A DNA stretch of 64,000 bases from Erythrobacter sp. (GCA_023653115.1 JAMNXO010000002.1:228814-292813), one strand, 5' to 3'. Shown: positions 16,897 through 25,312, numbered from the stretch's first letter. Made by a program: numbers and translations. Notes: generated by a model from the letters alone, not told the origin.

Positions 16897-19113
16897 GTGT
16901 GGCGCAGTGCGCTCCGCCTGATCGACCCCGAGGACGACCCGCAGGCTGAGGCTGCCGAGGCTGAAGCGGCTGCTGCCGCTGCCGCCAAGGCTCTCGCAGA
17001 AGCACAGGCGCGCGCCGCTGCCGAACGCGCCGCGCGCGAACAGGCGGCTGCCGAGGCCGCTGCCCGCGCCAAGGCTGAGGCCGAAGCTGCCGAAGCGGCA
17101 GAACGCGCCCGCGCCGAAGCCGAGGCCCGCGCCGCCGCCGAAGCCCGCGCCCGTGCCGAAGAAGAGGCCCGGGAACGCGCCAAGGCTGAAGCACAGGCCA
17201 AGGCGGAAGCCGCCGCCCGCGCCAAGGCCGAGGCAGAAGAACGCGCAAGGCTGGTCCGCGAGGAACGTGAACGCGCCAAGGCCGAAGCTGAAGCCCGCGC
17301 CGCTGCCGAACGCGAAGCCCGCCAGAAAGCCGCCGCCGAAGCCCGTGCCCGCCGCGAGGCCGAAGCCGCCGAACGCGCGCGTCTCGCCGCCGAAGCACAG
17401 GCCAAGGCCGAAGCAGAAGCAAAAGCCCGCCGCGAAGCCAAGGAAAAGGCCGAAGCCGAAGAACGCGCCCGGCGCGAAGCCGAAGCCCGCGCCAAGGCTG
17501 AGGAAAAGGCGCGGCAGGAGGCTGAAGCCAAAGCCAAAGCCGAAGCCGCCGCCCGCGCCAAGGCAGAGGCTGAAGCCAAGGCTAAAGCAGAAGCTGAAGC
17601 CAAGGCCAAAGCAGAGGCCGAAGCCAAGGCCAAAGCAGAGGCCGAAGCCAGAGCCAAGGCAGAAGCCGAAGCGAGGGCCAAGGCTGAAGCCGAGGAACGG
17701 GCGCGCCGCGAAGCCGAGGAAAAGGCCCGCATCGAAGCGGAAGCCCGCGCCCGCGCCAAGGCCGAGGAGGAGGCCCGCAAACAGGCCGAAGCCGAAGCCA
17801 AGGCCCGCGCCGCCGCCGAAGCCAAGGCCAAGGCCGAAGCCGAGAAAAAGGCCCGCGCCGAAGCCGCTGCTGCGGCCAAGACTGCCGCCGAAGAGAAAGC
17901 CCGGCTCGAAGCCGAAGCTGCCGCCAAGGCGAAAGCCGAAGCCGAGGAACAGGCGCGTCTCGCGGCCGAGGAACAGGCTCGCCGCGACGCTGAAGCCGCC
18001 GCCGCCGCCGAAGCAGCCGCCAAGGCCGAAGCGGAGGCCAAGAAAGAGGCCGCCGCCGCCGCCCGCGCGAAAATCGATCTCGGCAAGAGCTTCCGCCGGC
18101 TCATCAAGGAGACCGGGCCGATCAGCCTTGCCCACTACATCGCCGAGAGCAACGCGCGCTATTATGCCAGCCGCGATCCGCTCGGCGATCAGGGCGATTT
18201 CATCACCGCGCCGGAAGTCAGCCAGATGTTCGGCGAGCTGATCGGGCTGTGGTTTGCCGATCTGTGGGTGCGCATGGGGAGCCGCAAGCGCATCCACTAT
18301 GTCGAGCTTGGCCCGGGCCGCGGCACGCTGGCGCGCGATGCGCTGGCCACCGCGGCGCGCTATGACTTCGACCCGCAGATCCACTTCGTCGAAACCTCGC
18401 CGACCTTGCGGCAGATGCAGCGCGAAACCTTCCCCGGTTGCCACCACCACCACGATCTTTCGACCTTGCCCGATGATGCCCCGCTGCTGATTATGGCCAA
18501 CGAGTTCTTCGATGCGTTGCCGATCTACCAGCTGGTGCGATCAGCCGACGGGTGGTTTGAACGCATGGTCGGGCTCGACGGCAAGAATTTCACCTTCGTG
18601 GCGGGCCAGGAGCGGATGGATCACCTCGTTCCGCCCAGCTGGCTCAGGGCCTCGCAAGGCGCCACGATCGAGACCAGCCCGGCGGCGGTGGCGGTGATGA
18701 CCGAGATCGCCCAGCGCCTGCGCGATCAGGGCGGGGCGGCGCTGATCATCGATTACGGCCATATGGAGCTGCGCGCGGGCACCAGCTTGCAGGCCTTGAA
18801 AGCGCACCAGAAGGTCGATGTCTTCGCGCACCCCGGCGAGGCCGACATCACCGCCCATGTCGATTTCGAGCTGCTCGCCCATGTCGCGCGCACTCAGGGT
18901 GCCGATGTGATGGGGCTGCAATATCAGGGCGAATGGTTGCGCCAGCTGGGCATCGACACCCGCACCGAAGCGCTGCAGCGGCGCAACCCGGCCGAAAAGG
19001 ACAAGCTCAAGCGTCAGCGTGACCGGCTGGCCGGCGATGGACAGATGGGCACCTTGTTCAAGGTGCTCGGGATTTGTGGACGGCGCTGGCCGTATGGCGT
19101 GGGGTTTGAATGA
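16897..19113 (+). CDS. MidA/NDUFAF7-family SAM methyltransferase with a ~370-residue charged helical N-terminal extension
   Basis: The C-terminal part (from about residue 390, GKSFRRLIKETGPISLAHY) is a complete class I methyltransferase of the MidA/NDUFAF7 family. It shows RDPLGDQGDFITAPEVSQMF, the SAM motif IHYVELGPGRGTLARDAL, LIMANEFFDALPIYQ and LIIDYGHM. In mitochondria this family methylates a complex I subunit arginine. Preceding it are about 370 residues made almost only of Ala, Glu, Lys and Arg, with no Met, predicted as a long coiled coil or single alpha-helix; ordinary members are about 350 residues in all. No GTG/ATG lies between the helix and the enzyme, so both are in one frame. 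GTG at 16897 follows lgt by 11 bp; an ATG at 16789 inside lgt is the alternative start. Confidence 0.8.
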   Translation: MWRSALRLIDPEDDPQAEAAEAEAAAAAAAKALAEAQARAAAERAAREQAAAEAAARAKAEAEAAEAAERARAEAEARAAAEARARAEEEARERAKAEAQAKAEAAARAKAEAEERARLVREERERAKAEAEARAAAEREARQKAAAEARARREAEAAERARLAAEAQAKAEAEAKARREAKEKAEAEERARREAEARAKAEEKARQEAEAKAKAEAAARAKAEAEAKAKAEAEAKAKAEAEAKAKAEAEARAKAEAEARAKAEAEERARREAEEKARIEAEARARAKAEEEARKQAEAEAKARAAAEAKAKAEAEKKARAEAAAAAKTAAEEKARLEAEAAAKAKAEAEEQARLAAEEQARRDAEAAAAAEAAAKAEAEAKKEAAAAARAKIDLGKSFRRLIKETGPISLAHYIAESNARYYASRDPLGDQGDFITAPEVSQMFGELIGLWFADLWVRMGSRKRIHYVELGPGRGTLARDALATAARYDFDPQIHFVETSPTLRQMQRETFPGCHHHHDLSTLPDDAPLLIMANEFFDALPIYQLVRSADGWFERMVGLDGKNFTFVAGQERMDHLVPPSWLRASQGATIETSPAAVAVMTEIAQRLRDQGGAALIIDYGHMELRAGTSLQALKAHQKVDVFAHPGEADITAHVDFELLAHVARTQGADVMGLQYQGEWLRQLGIDTRTEALQRRNPAEKDKLKRQRDRLAGDGQMGTLFKVLGICGRRWPYGVGFE
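17563..17706 (+). repeat. six 24-bp tandem repeats inside the methyltransferase fusion gene
   Basis: Six successive 24-bp units encode the eight-residue unit AEAEAKAK or close variants (AEAEARAK, AEAEERAR). Units at 17587-17610, 17611-17634 and 17635-17658 are nearly identical at DNA level. The pattern suggests that the helical extension grew by slippage or unequal crossing-over. Confidence 0.8.
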
Positions 19114-19532
19114 TGACAGGACTGCGATTGCTGGCGCTGGCTACAGGTCTTGCCGCCATGGCTCCGGCACACGCCGCCGAGCCGGTCACCGGTCGCTGGG
19201 TGACGGCGGAAAAGGACGGCGTGGTGCTGATTGCGCCCTGCGGCAAGGCGCTGTGCGGCACGCTCGACAAGTTCCTCGTCCCCCCGCCCGGCGGCACCGA
19301 CCAGCGCGACATCAACAACCCCGATCCTGCGCAGCGCAAGCGGCGGTTGCTCGGCCTGCCGATCCTGTCCGGCTTCACCGCCGAGAATAATGCGTGGCGC
19401 GGCAAGATCTACGACCCCAAGAGCGGCAAGACCTACCGCTCGATCATCCGCCGCAAGGGGCCGAACGTTCTGGAAGTCAAAGGCTGCATCGGCCCGTTCT
19501 GCCAGACGCAGGTGTGGAATAAGGTGTCTTGA
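19110..19532 (+). CDS. DUF2147 family secreted protein
   Basis: The 140-residue protein has a signal peptide (LALATGLAAMAPAHA-AE). It continues with a DUF2147-type domain: GRWVTAEKDGVVLIAPCGKA, then LSGFTAENNAWRGKIYDPKSG and KTYRSIIRRKGPNVLEVKGC. Such proteins are periplasmic with a small beta-barrel-like fold and unknown role. The start codon overlaps the stop of the methyltransferase gene (ATGATGA), so it is translationally coupled to lgt and the methyltransferase. A palindromic repeat begins 8 bp after its stop codon. Confidence 0.8.
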   Translation: MMTGLRLLALATGLAAMAPAHAAEPVTGRWVTAEKDGVVLIAPCGKALCGTLDKFLVPPPGGTDQRDINNPDPAQRKRRLLGLPILSGFTAENNAWRGKIYDPKSGKTYRSIIRRKGPNVLEVKGCIGPFCQTQVWNKVS

Positions 19533-19539
19533 TCCAAAT

Positions 19540-19565
19540 CGTCATCCCGGACTTGATCCGGGATC
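19540..19565 (+). repeat. palindromic repeat family 1 (CCCGGACTTGATCCGGG), left copy
   Basis: ATCCCGGA (19544-19551) and TCCGGGAT (19557-19564) pair around the loop CTTGA. On the minus strand this repeat encodes the last residues (DPGSSPG) and the stop codon of the GIY-YIG remnant. Confidence 0.75.
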
Positions 19566-19733
19566 GGTCGCCATTGGCTCCCAAGTCGGATTATCGCTCT
19601 CGATCAGCGCGATTTTCCACTCACGCTTCCAGTTTTTGAGCTGCTTTTCGCGGGCAATTTCGGCCGTCACACCGATATAGAGCAGCCCGTCCGGCTTGTT
19701 GGTCAGGACATAGACCCAGCCGCCGCGCGCCAT
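19542..19733 (-). pseudogene. GIY-YIG nuclease-family gene with internal deletion
   Basis: The 63-codon frame starts with WVYVLTNKPDGLLYIGVT, the GIY-YIG core of small YhbQ-like nucleases, and then passes directly to EIAREKQLKNWKREWKIALI, the usual C-terminal part. Complete members are about 90-100 residues and have roughly 40 more residues between these two blocks, including the catalytic Arg helix. The frame is kept across the deletion, so a small protein could still be made but should lack nuclease activity. Its ATG overlaps the stop of the OpuB-like gene (TGATG). Its C-terminus is read from the flanking palindrome. Call based on remembered family pattern. Confidence 0.6.
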
Positions 19734-21307
19734 CAGTTCTCCGTTGTGAGCGGTCCCGGATCAAGTCCGGGACGACGCAGAGCCTTGGAGAGTTGTTCAG
19801 CCGCCTGTTTCGGGGTCAGCTTCTGTGCGTCCTCGCGGTCCACGGCGAGGTTCGCTTCGCGCATCGCTTCGACGCTGATTGCGCCCATTAGCGGCTCCAG
19901 CGCCTTGGCCACCCCGGCATCGCCCGCAATGCGCGGCGAGAGCAGCAGCAGCGCATCATAACTCGGCAGCGCGCCCTTGGGGTCGGCCAGCACCACCAGC
20001 TTGTCCGCCGCGATCCGCCCGTCGGAGGTGTAAGCGCTGATCACGTCGGCCTCGCCCGATTGCAGCGCGTTGTACATGAAGGTCGGCGCGAAATTGCGGC
20101 TCTTGGCAAAGCTGAGGCCATAGGCGTCGCGCACCGCGATCCATTCGGGCCGCTCGAAGAACTCGGGATCGCCGCCAACCGTCAGCTGCGGGGCCACGGC
20201 GACCAGATCGGTGAGCGAGGTCACGCCCAGTTCGCGCGCGCGCTCGCCGCGCATGGCGAAGGCATAGGCGTTCTCGAACCCCAGCCGCCCCAGTACCTTG
20301 ACGCCGTTCTCGCGTGCCTCCCATTCCTGTATCGTCCGATACATCGCCTCGCGCCCGGGATTGTCGGTGCGCTTGAGGAAGTTGGCCCAGATCGTGCCCG
20401 TGTAATCGACCGAGATGTCGACGCTGGACGATGCGACCGCGCTGTGCACCACCGCGCTGCCCAGCCCGTCGCGATATTCGACGGCGTAGCCCGCCGCCTC
20501 GAGCCGCGATCCGATCAGTTGCGCGAGGATATATTGCTCGGAGAACTGCTTGGAGGCGATGACGATGCGGCGTTCGTCGCTGCCTGCGCTCTGCGCCCAC
20601 AGCGCGGCAAGAATGCCGAGTGCGACCACGGCCATCCCGCCGAAGGTCATCCCGCGCGAGCGTTTGGCCAGCCCGACCTCGATCACCCAAAGCAGGTTGT
20701 CCGCCGCCAGCGCCAGCCCCGCGCTCGCCACGCATCCGGCCAGCACCAGCGCCCAGTTCTGGGTTTGCAGTCCGGCAAAGATCGGATCGCCGAGGCTCGG
20801 CTGGCCGATGGTGGTCGCGAGCGTTGCCGCGCCAATGGTCCACACCGATGCGGTGCGGATCCCGGCCATGATGAAGGGGGCGGAGAGCGGCGCCTCGACC
20901 AGCGTGAGCTTCTGCCAGCGGGTCATGCCGACACCATCGGCGGCTTCCAGCACGCCGGGATCGAGATTGGCCTGCGCGGTCACTGCGTTGCGCAGGATCG
21001 GCAGCAGCGCATAGAGCGTCAGCGCCATCAGCGCCGGCAGGAAGCCGAGCGTCGGCAGCCCCTCGCCGAACACGCTGCGCAAACTCAGCAGCAGCGGGAA
21101 GAACAGCGCCAGCAAGGCGAGGGCAGGGATGGTCTGGACGAGGCTTGCCAGGCTCAATGCAAGGCGCGAGACAATCGCCGAACGGCTCGCCCATACCGCC
21201 ATCGGCAGGGCGATGAGCATGGCAAGGCCGATGGCGCTGGCGGACAGCACCACGTGTGCGGCCAACTTGTCGCCGAGACCGGGGAGGATGTCCCAGATCT
21301 CGCCCAT
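19733..21307 (-). CDS. OpuB/ProW-ProX-like ABC transporter: fused permease and substrate-binding domain
   Basis: The N-terminal half (about residues 1-220) is a ProW-type permease with five or six membrane helices and the ATPase-coupling region DPGVLEAADGVGMTRWQKL. The C-terminal half (about 245-500) is a glycine-betaine/choline-type binding protein: IVIASKQFSEQYILAQLIG, then VDISVDYTGTIWANFL and ADVISAYTSDGRIA. Such fusions import quaternary ammonium or related osmolytes. Its start overlaps the stop of the ATPase gene (TGATG). The final residues RRPGLDPGPLTTEN come from a palindromic repeat, so the native C-terminus has probably been replaced. Confidence 0.88.
   Translation of the reverse strand: MGEIWDILPGLGDKLAAHVVLSASAIGLAMLIALPMAVWASRSAIVSRLALSLASLVQTIPALALLALFFPLLLSLRSVFGEGLPTLGFLPALMALTLYALLPILRNAVTAQANLDPGVLEAADGVGMTRWQKLTLVEAPLSAPFIMAGIRTASVWTIGAATLATTIGQPSLGDPIFAGLQTQNWALVLAGCVASAGLALAADNLLWVIEVGLAKRSRGMTFGGMAVVALGILAALWAQSAGSDERRIVIASKQFSEQYILAQLIGSRLEAAGYAVEYRDGLGSAVVHSAVASSSVDISVDYTGTIWANFLKRTDNPGREAMYRTIQEWEARENGVKVLGRLGFENAYAFAMRGERARELGVTSLTDLVAVAPQLTVGGDPEFFERPEWIAVRDAYGLSFAKSRNFAPTFMYNALQSGEADVISAYTSDGRIAADKLVVLADPKGALPSYDALLLLSPRIAGDAGVAKALEPLMGAISVEAMREANLAVDREDAQKLTPKQAAEQLSKALRRPGLDPGPLTTEN
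19752..19777 (-). repeat. palindromic repeat family 1, right (inverted) copy
   Basis: GTCCCGGA (19753-19760) and TCCGGGAC (19766-19773) pair around the loop TCAAG. It is the reverse complement of the copy at 19540-19565 with two substitutions and forms the end of the OpuB-like reading frame. Confidence 0.75.
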
Positions 21308-22077
21308 CAGCGTAAGGCTTCCATCGCAGCAAGCCGTTCAGCCTGATCCCGCGGCACGGCGACCAGCCGCTGGGCGACCTCGCCGCCTGCACCGGCCAGC
21401 AGCGCGCGCGGAGTTTCGTCGGCCACCAGCTCGCCGCGGTTCATCACCAGCACCCGGTCAGCCAGCAGCAGCGCTTCGGCCATGTCGTGCGTCACCATCA
21501 CGGTCGTCAGCCCGAGCCGTTCGTGCAATTCGCGCACCTTGCGGCCCAGCGCGTCGCGGGTGACGGGATCGAGCGCGCCGAAGGGCTCGTCCATGATCAG
21601 CAGTTCCGGCTCCCCCGCCAGTGCGCGCGCCACGCCGACCCGCTGGCGCTGCCCGCCGGAAAGCTCATCAGGCATCCGCGCCGCGAGCCCAGGATCGAGT
21701 TCGACCAGCGCCAGCAATTCGGCGATCCGCGCAGGCGGCAGCTTGTCGCCGGTGAGGCGCGGGCCGATGGCGATATTCTCGGCGACGCTGAAATGCGGGA
21801 ACAGCCCGATGCCCTGAAACACATAGCCCACGCGGCGACGCAGGCGGGCGGGCTTCAAGGTGGTCACATCCTCGCCGCCGAACAGCACCCGGCCGCTGGT
21901 CGGCTCGACCAGCGTGTTGACCATCTTCAGCAGCGTCGATTTGCCCGAGCCCGAGGCGCCGACCAGCGCCACAAAGCTGCGCGCTTCGATGGAGCAGCTG
22001 ACGCCGGCCACTGCCACCGCGTCGCCATAGGCGCGGGCCGCCCCGTCAAACACGAGCAGAGGTTGCGGGGTCGTCAT
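21307..22077 (-). CDS. OpuA/OpuB-like ABC transporter ATP-binding protein
   Basis: The 256-residue ATPase has Walker A GASGSGKSTLLKMVN (about 36-50), the Q-loop GYVFQGIGLFPHFSV, signature LSGGQRQRVGVARAL, Walker B LLIMDEPFGALDPVTR and switch His MVTHDMAEAL. It energises the fused permease/binding protein encoded immediately downstream, whose start overlaps its stop (TGATG). The family imports osmoprotectants such as glycine betaine. The ATG at 22077 is preferred to an upstream in-frame ATG at 22137, which would add 20 residues unlike the family start. It is divergent from the acyl-CoA dehydrogenase operon, leaving about 110 bp for both promoters. Confidence 0.9.
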   Translation of the reverse strand: MTTPQPLLVFDGAARAYGDAVAVAGVSCSIEARSFVALVGASGSGKSTLLKMVNTLVEPTSGRVLFGGEDVTTLKPARLRRRVGYVFQGIGLFPHFSVAENIAIGPRLTGDKLPPARIAELLALVELDPGLAARMPDELSGGQRQRVGVARALAGEPELLIMDEPFGALDPVTRDALGRKVRELHERLGLTTVMVTHDMAEALLLADRVLVMNRGELVADETPRALLAGAGGEVAQRLVAVPRDQAERLAAMEALR

Positions 22078-22190
22078 ACCCCTGTTCCCTAACCGCCAAA
22101 GCCTGATTGTGCCAGCGCCAGCGATTGGCCTTTGCACGAGGCCTTGCTATGAGCGATCGCAGAACAATCATTACTCTCGCAGGACATAAA

Positions 22191-23357
22191 ATGCGCGCCA
22201 CCCCCGATTTCGATTTCCACCTTGGCGAGGCCGCCACAATGATCCGCGACAGCACCGCGCGCTTCGCTGACGAGCAGATCGCCCCGCTGGCCGAACGCAC
22301 CGACCGCGAAGACCGCTTCCCGCGCGAGCTGTGGGAGCCGATGGGGGCGCTGGGGTTGCACGGCATCACCGTGGAAGAGGAGTGGGGCGGGCTGGGGCTT
22401 GGCTACCTTGAGCACGTGATCGCGGTCGAGGAAGTCAGCCGCGCCTCGGCCAGCGTGGGCCTCTCCTATGGCGCGCATTCCAACCTCTGCCTCAACCAGA
22501 TCCGCCGCTGGGGGGATGACGAGCAGAAGGCGAAGTATCTCCCCAAGTTGATCTCGGGCGAACACGTCGGCAGCCTCGCGATGTCCGAAGCGGGCGCGGG
22601 CAGCGACGTGGTCTCGATGAAGCTGAAGGCCGAGGCGGTTCAGGGCGGCTACGTCCTCAACGGCACCAAGTTCTGGATCACCAACGCGCCCGAGGCCGAT
22701 ACGCTGGTGGTCTATGCCAAGACCGATGGCTACGCGGGCAGCCGCGGCATCACCGCCTTCCTGATCGAGAAGGGCGACGAGGGCTTTGCCATCGGCCAGA
22801 AGATTTCCAAGGTCGGCATGAAGGGCTCGCCCACGGCCGAGCTGGTGTTCACTGACTGCTTCGTGCCCGAAGACCGGATCATGGGCCCGCTCAACGGCGG
22901 GGTTGGCGTGCTGATGAGCGGGCTGGATTACGAACGCGTGGTGCTCGCCGGATTGCAGCTCGGCATCATGCAGGCGTGCCTCGACACGGTGATCCCGTAT
23001 CTGCGCGAGCGGAAGCAGTTCGGAAAGCCGATCGGCAGCTTCCAGCTGATGCAGGCCAAGGTCGCCGACATGTATGTCGCCCTGCAATCGGCCCGCGCCT
23101 ACACCTATGCGGTCGCCAAGGCGTGCGACGCGGGCCAGACGACACGGTTCGATGCGGCGGGGGTGATCCTGCTCGCGTCGGAAAACGCCTTCAAGGTCGC
23201 CGCCGAAAGCGTTCAGGCGCTGGGCGGCGCGGGCTACACCACCGACTGGCCGGTCGAGCGCTATATGCGCGATGCGAAGCTGCTCGACATCGGCGCGGGG
23301 ACGAACGAGATCCGCCGGATGCTGATCGGGCGCGAATTGATTGGAGCGGCAGGATGA
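22191..23357 (+). CDS. ivd: isovaleryl-CoA dehydrogenase
   Basis: This 388-residue FAD acyl-CoA dehydrogenase oxidises isovaleryl-CoA to 3-methylcrotonyl-CoA in leucine breakdown. The catalytic Glu is in GLDYERVVLAG, the placement typical of isovaleryl-CoA dehydrogenases. Also visible are SLAMSEAGAGSDVVSMKLKA (flavin/substrate loop), NGTKFWITNAP and the C-terminal QALGGAGYTTDWPVERYMRD with KLLDIGAGTNEIRR. AGGA precedes the ATG at 22191; upstream in-frame starts add unlikely residues. It overlaps the next gene by 4 bp, and mccB follows, confirming the pathway. Confidence 0.92.
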   Translation: MRATPDFDFHLGEAATMIRDSTARFADEQIAPLAERTDREDRFPRELWEPMGALGLHGITVEEEWGGLGLGYLEHVIAVEEVSRASASVGLSYGAHSNLCLNQIRRWGDDEQKAKYLPKLISGEHVGSLAMSEAGAGSDVVSMKLKAEAVQGGYVLNGTKFWITNAPEADTLVVYAKTDGYAGSRGITAFLIEKGDEGFAIGQKISKVGMKGSPTAELVFTDCFVPEDRIMGPLNGGVGVLMSGLDYERVVLAGLQLGIMQACLDTVIPYLRERKQFGKPIGSFQLMQAKVADMYVALQSARAYTYAVAKACDAGQTTRFDAAGVILLASENAFKVAAESVQALGGAGYTTDWPVERYMRDAKLLDIGAGTNEIRRMLIGRELIGAAG

Positions 23358-23659
23358 GCACCGACGAAGACTACGTCTATGACGAGGCGAGCGGCGAGTG
23401 GATGCTGGCGTCCGAACAGGCGGCCAATCTCGCGGCGGAGAATGTTGTCGAAGTGCGCGATGCGGTCGGCAATCTGCTCGCTGACGGCGATGCGGTGACG
23501 CTGATCAAGGATCTCGAGGTCAAGGGCGCGGGCCAGACGCTGAAGCAGGGCACGCTGATCAAATCGATCCGCCTGACCGGCGACGCGCAGGAGATCGACT
23601 GCAAATATCCCGGCATCAAGGGCCTCGTCCTGCGCGCCGAGTTTGTGCGCAAGCGCTAA
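23354..23659 (+). CDS. PhnA-domain protein lacking the zinc ribbon
   Basis: The last 70 of 101 residues match the PhnA C-terminal domain: [40 protein letters not shown] and [11 protein letters not shown]. Standard PhnA proteins start with a four-cysteine zinc ribbon; here the first 30 residues ([20 protein letters not shown]) have no cysteine pair. The role of the family is unclear and its link to phosphonates is historical. The ATG overlaps the ivd stop (ATGA) and mccB starts 10 bp after its end, so it is embedded in a leucine-catabolism operon. Confidence 0.8.
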   Translation: MSTDEDYVYDEASGEWMLASEQAANLAAENVVEVRDAVGNLLADGDAVTLIKDLEVKGAGQTLKQGTLIKSIRLTGDAQEIDCKYPGIKGLVLRAEFVRKR

Positions 23660-23669
23660 GGACGATGCG

Positions 23670-25277
23670 ATGACCGCCCCCACCCTCACCACTAAGCTCG
23701 ACCGCAAAAGCCCCGAGGCCAAGGCGCGGTTTGCCCATAACCACGCGCTGGCCCAGCAACTGCGCGCCGCCGTGGCCGAGGCCGCGCTGGGCGGGCCGGA
23801 GAAGCATCGCGAGCGGCATGTGTCGCGCGGGAAGCTGCTGCCGCGCGAGCGGGTGGAGCGACTGCTCGATCCGGGTTCGCCCTTCCTTGAGATCGGGCAA
23901 TTGGCGGCAAACGGGATGTACGAGGGCGACGTCAACGGCGCCTCGATCATCACCGGCGTGGGCCGCGTCTCGGGGCGGCAGTGCATGATCGTGTGCAATG
24001 ACGCGACCGTAAAGGGCGGCACCTACTACCCGATGACGGTCAAGAAGCACCTGCGCGCGCAGGAGATCGCGCAGGAGAACCGCCTGCCGTGCATCTACCT
24101 CGTCGACAGCGGCGGGGCGAACCTGCCGCATCAGGCGGAGGTATTTCCGGACCGCGACCACTTCGGGCGGATTTTCTTCAATCAGGCCAACATGAGCGCG
24201 CTCGGCATTCCGCAGATCGCTTGCGTGATGGGCAGCTGCACGGCTGGCGGCGCTTACGTGCCCGCCATGTCGGACGAGAGCGTGATCGTCCGCAACCAGG
24301 GCACGATCTTCCTCGCCGGCCCGCCGCTGGTGAAGGCGGCCACGGGCGAGGAGATCAGCGCCGAGGATCTTGGCGGCGGCGACTTGCACGCGAAGAAATC
24401 GGGCGTGGTCGATCACTTGGCCGAGAACGACGAGCACGCGCTCACCATCGTGCGCGATATCGTCAGCCACTTGGGCGCGAACACCGGCGCGGCGAAGGAT
24501 GTGGCGCTGAAAGACCCGCGCCCGCCCAAGTTCGACGCCGAAGACCTCTACGCCCTCATCCCTGAGGATGTGCGCGCGCCCTATGATGTGAAGGAGGTGA
24601 TCGCGCGGCTGGTCGACGGCAGCGAGTTCCACGAGTTCAAGGCGCATTACGGTTCGACGCTGGTCTGCGGGTTCGCGCATATCTGGGGGATGCCGGTGGC
24701 TATTCTGGCCAATAACGGCGTGCTGTTCTCCGAGAGCGCGCAGAAGGGCGCGCATTTCATCGAACTCGCCTGCCAGCGCCGCATTCCGCTGCTGTTCCTC
24801 CAGAATATCAGCGGCTTCATGGTCGGCGGGAAATACGAGGCGGAAGGCATCGCCAAGCATGGCGCGAAGCTCGTCACCGCCGTTGCCACCGCGACCGTGC
24901 CGAAGGTCACCGTGGTGATCGGTGGCAGCTTTGGCGCGGGCAATTACGGGATGTGCGGGCGGGCCTATTCGCCGCGTTTCATGTTCACCTGGCCCAATGC
25001 GCGCATCAGCGTGATGGGCGGGGAGCAGGCCGCCAGCGTGCTCGCCACCGTCCACCGCGACGCCGACAAGTGGAGCGAAGCGGAGGCCGAGGCCTTCAAG
25101 GCGCCGATCCGCCAGAAATACGAGGACGAAGGCAACCCCTACTACGCCACCGCCCGCCTGTGGGACGACGGCGTGGTCGACCCGGCGCAGACCCGCGATG
25201 TGCTGGGGTTGGCGCTGGCGGCGTGTCTCGAAGCGCCAATTGCCGAGCGCCCGGCGTTCGGCGTGTTCAGGATGTGA
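23670..25277 (+). CDS. mccB: methylcrotonoyl-CoA carboxylase, carboxyltransferase (beta) subunit
   Basis: This 535-residue crotonase-fold carboxyltransferase moves CO2 from biotin to 3-methylcrotonyl-CoA. Family features are [20 protein letters not shown] at the N-terminus, [49 protein letters not shown], and [20 protein letters not shown] with [13 protein letters not shown]. The ATG at 23670 has AAGGA 7 nt upstream. The biotin-carboxylase partner (mccA) and the hydratase are not next to it; instead a pair of palindromic repeats and lipid genes follow. Confidence 0.93.
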   Translation: MTAPTLTTKLDRKSPEAKARFAHNHALAQQLRAAVAEAALGGPEKHRERHVSRGKLLPRERVERLLDPGSPFLEIGQLAANGMYEGDVNGASIITGVGRVSGRQCMIVCNDATVKGGTYYPMTVKKHLRAQEIAQENRLPCIYLVDSGGANLPHQAEVFPDRDHFGRIFFNQANMSALGIPQIACVMGSCTAGGAYVPAMSDESVIVRNQGTIFLAGPPLVKAATGEEISAEDLGGGDLHAKKSGVVDHLAENDEHALTIVRDIVSHLGANTGAAKDVALKDPRPPKFDAEDLYALIPEDVRAPYDVKEVIARLVDGSEFHEFKAHYGSTLVCGFAHIWGMPVAILANNGVLFSESAQKGAHFIELACQRRIPLLFLQNISGFMVGGKYEAEGIAKHGAKLVTAVATATVPKVTVVIGGSFGAGNYGMCGRAYSPRFMFTWPNARISVMGGEQAASVLATVHRDADKWSEAEAEAFKAPIRQKYEDEGNPYYATARLWDDGVVDPAQTRDVLGLALAACLEAPIAERPAFGVFRM

Positions 25278-25286
25278 CCCTACCTT

Positions 25287-25312
25287 CGTCACCCCGGACT
25301 TGATCCGGGGTC
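25287..25312 (+). repeat. palindromic repeat family 1, copy in a REPIN-like pair (forward)
   Basis: ACCCCGGA (25291-25298) and TCCGGGGT (25304-25311) pair around CTTGA, the same loop as the copy at 19540-19565. It starts 10 bp after the mccB stop and may also end transcription of the leucine operon. Confidence 0.75.

Larger units (their letters stand above)
19540..19777. mobile_element. candidate mini-element: inverted palindromes around a GIY-YIG nuclease remnant
   Basis: Two inverted 26-bp repeats (19540-19565 and 19752-19777, differing at two positions) bracket a short GIY-YIG reading frame on the minus strand. Each repeat is itself a hairpin with core CCCGGACTTGATCCGGG. The left end lies 8 bp past a DUF2147 gene and the right end lies inside the last codons of the OpuB-like gene, as expected of an inserted sequence. 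Mobility is inferred; no target duplication was recognised. Confidence 0.45.

Noticed and set aside
17563..17706. Regularly spaced repeats considered as a CRISPR array
   Set aside because: Units are contiguous without spacers, are in frame and encode an octapeptide repeat.
16741..18453. A Gly/Phe/Leu-rich 570-codon minus-strand frame resembling a repetitive protein
   Set aside because: It is the complement of the Ala/Glu/Lys codon repeats in the methyltransferase fusion gene; its repeats follow from that composition.
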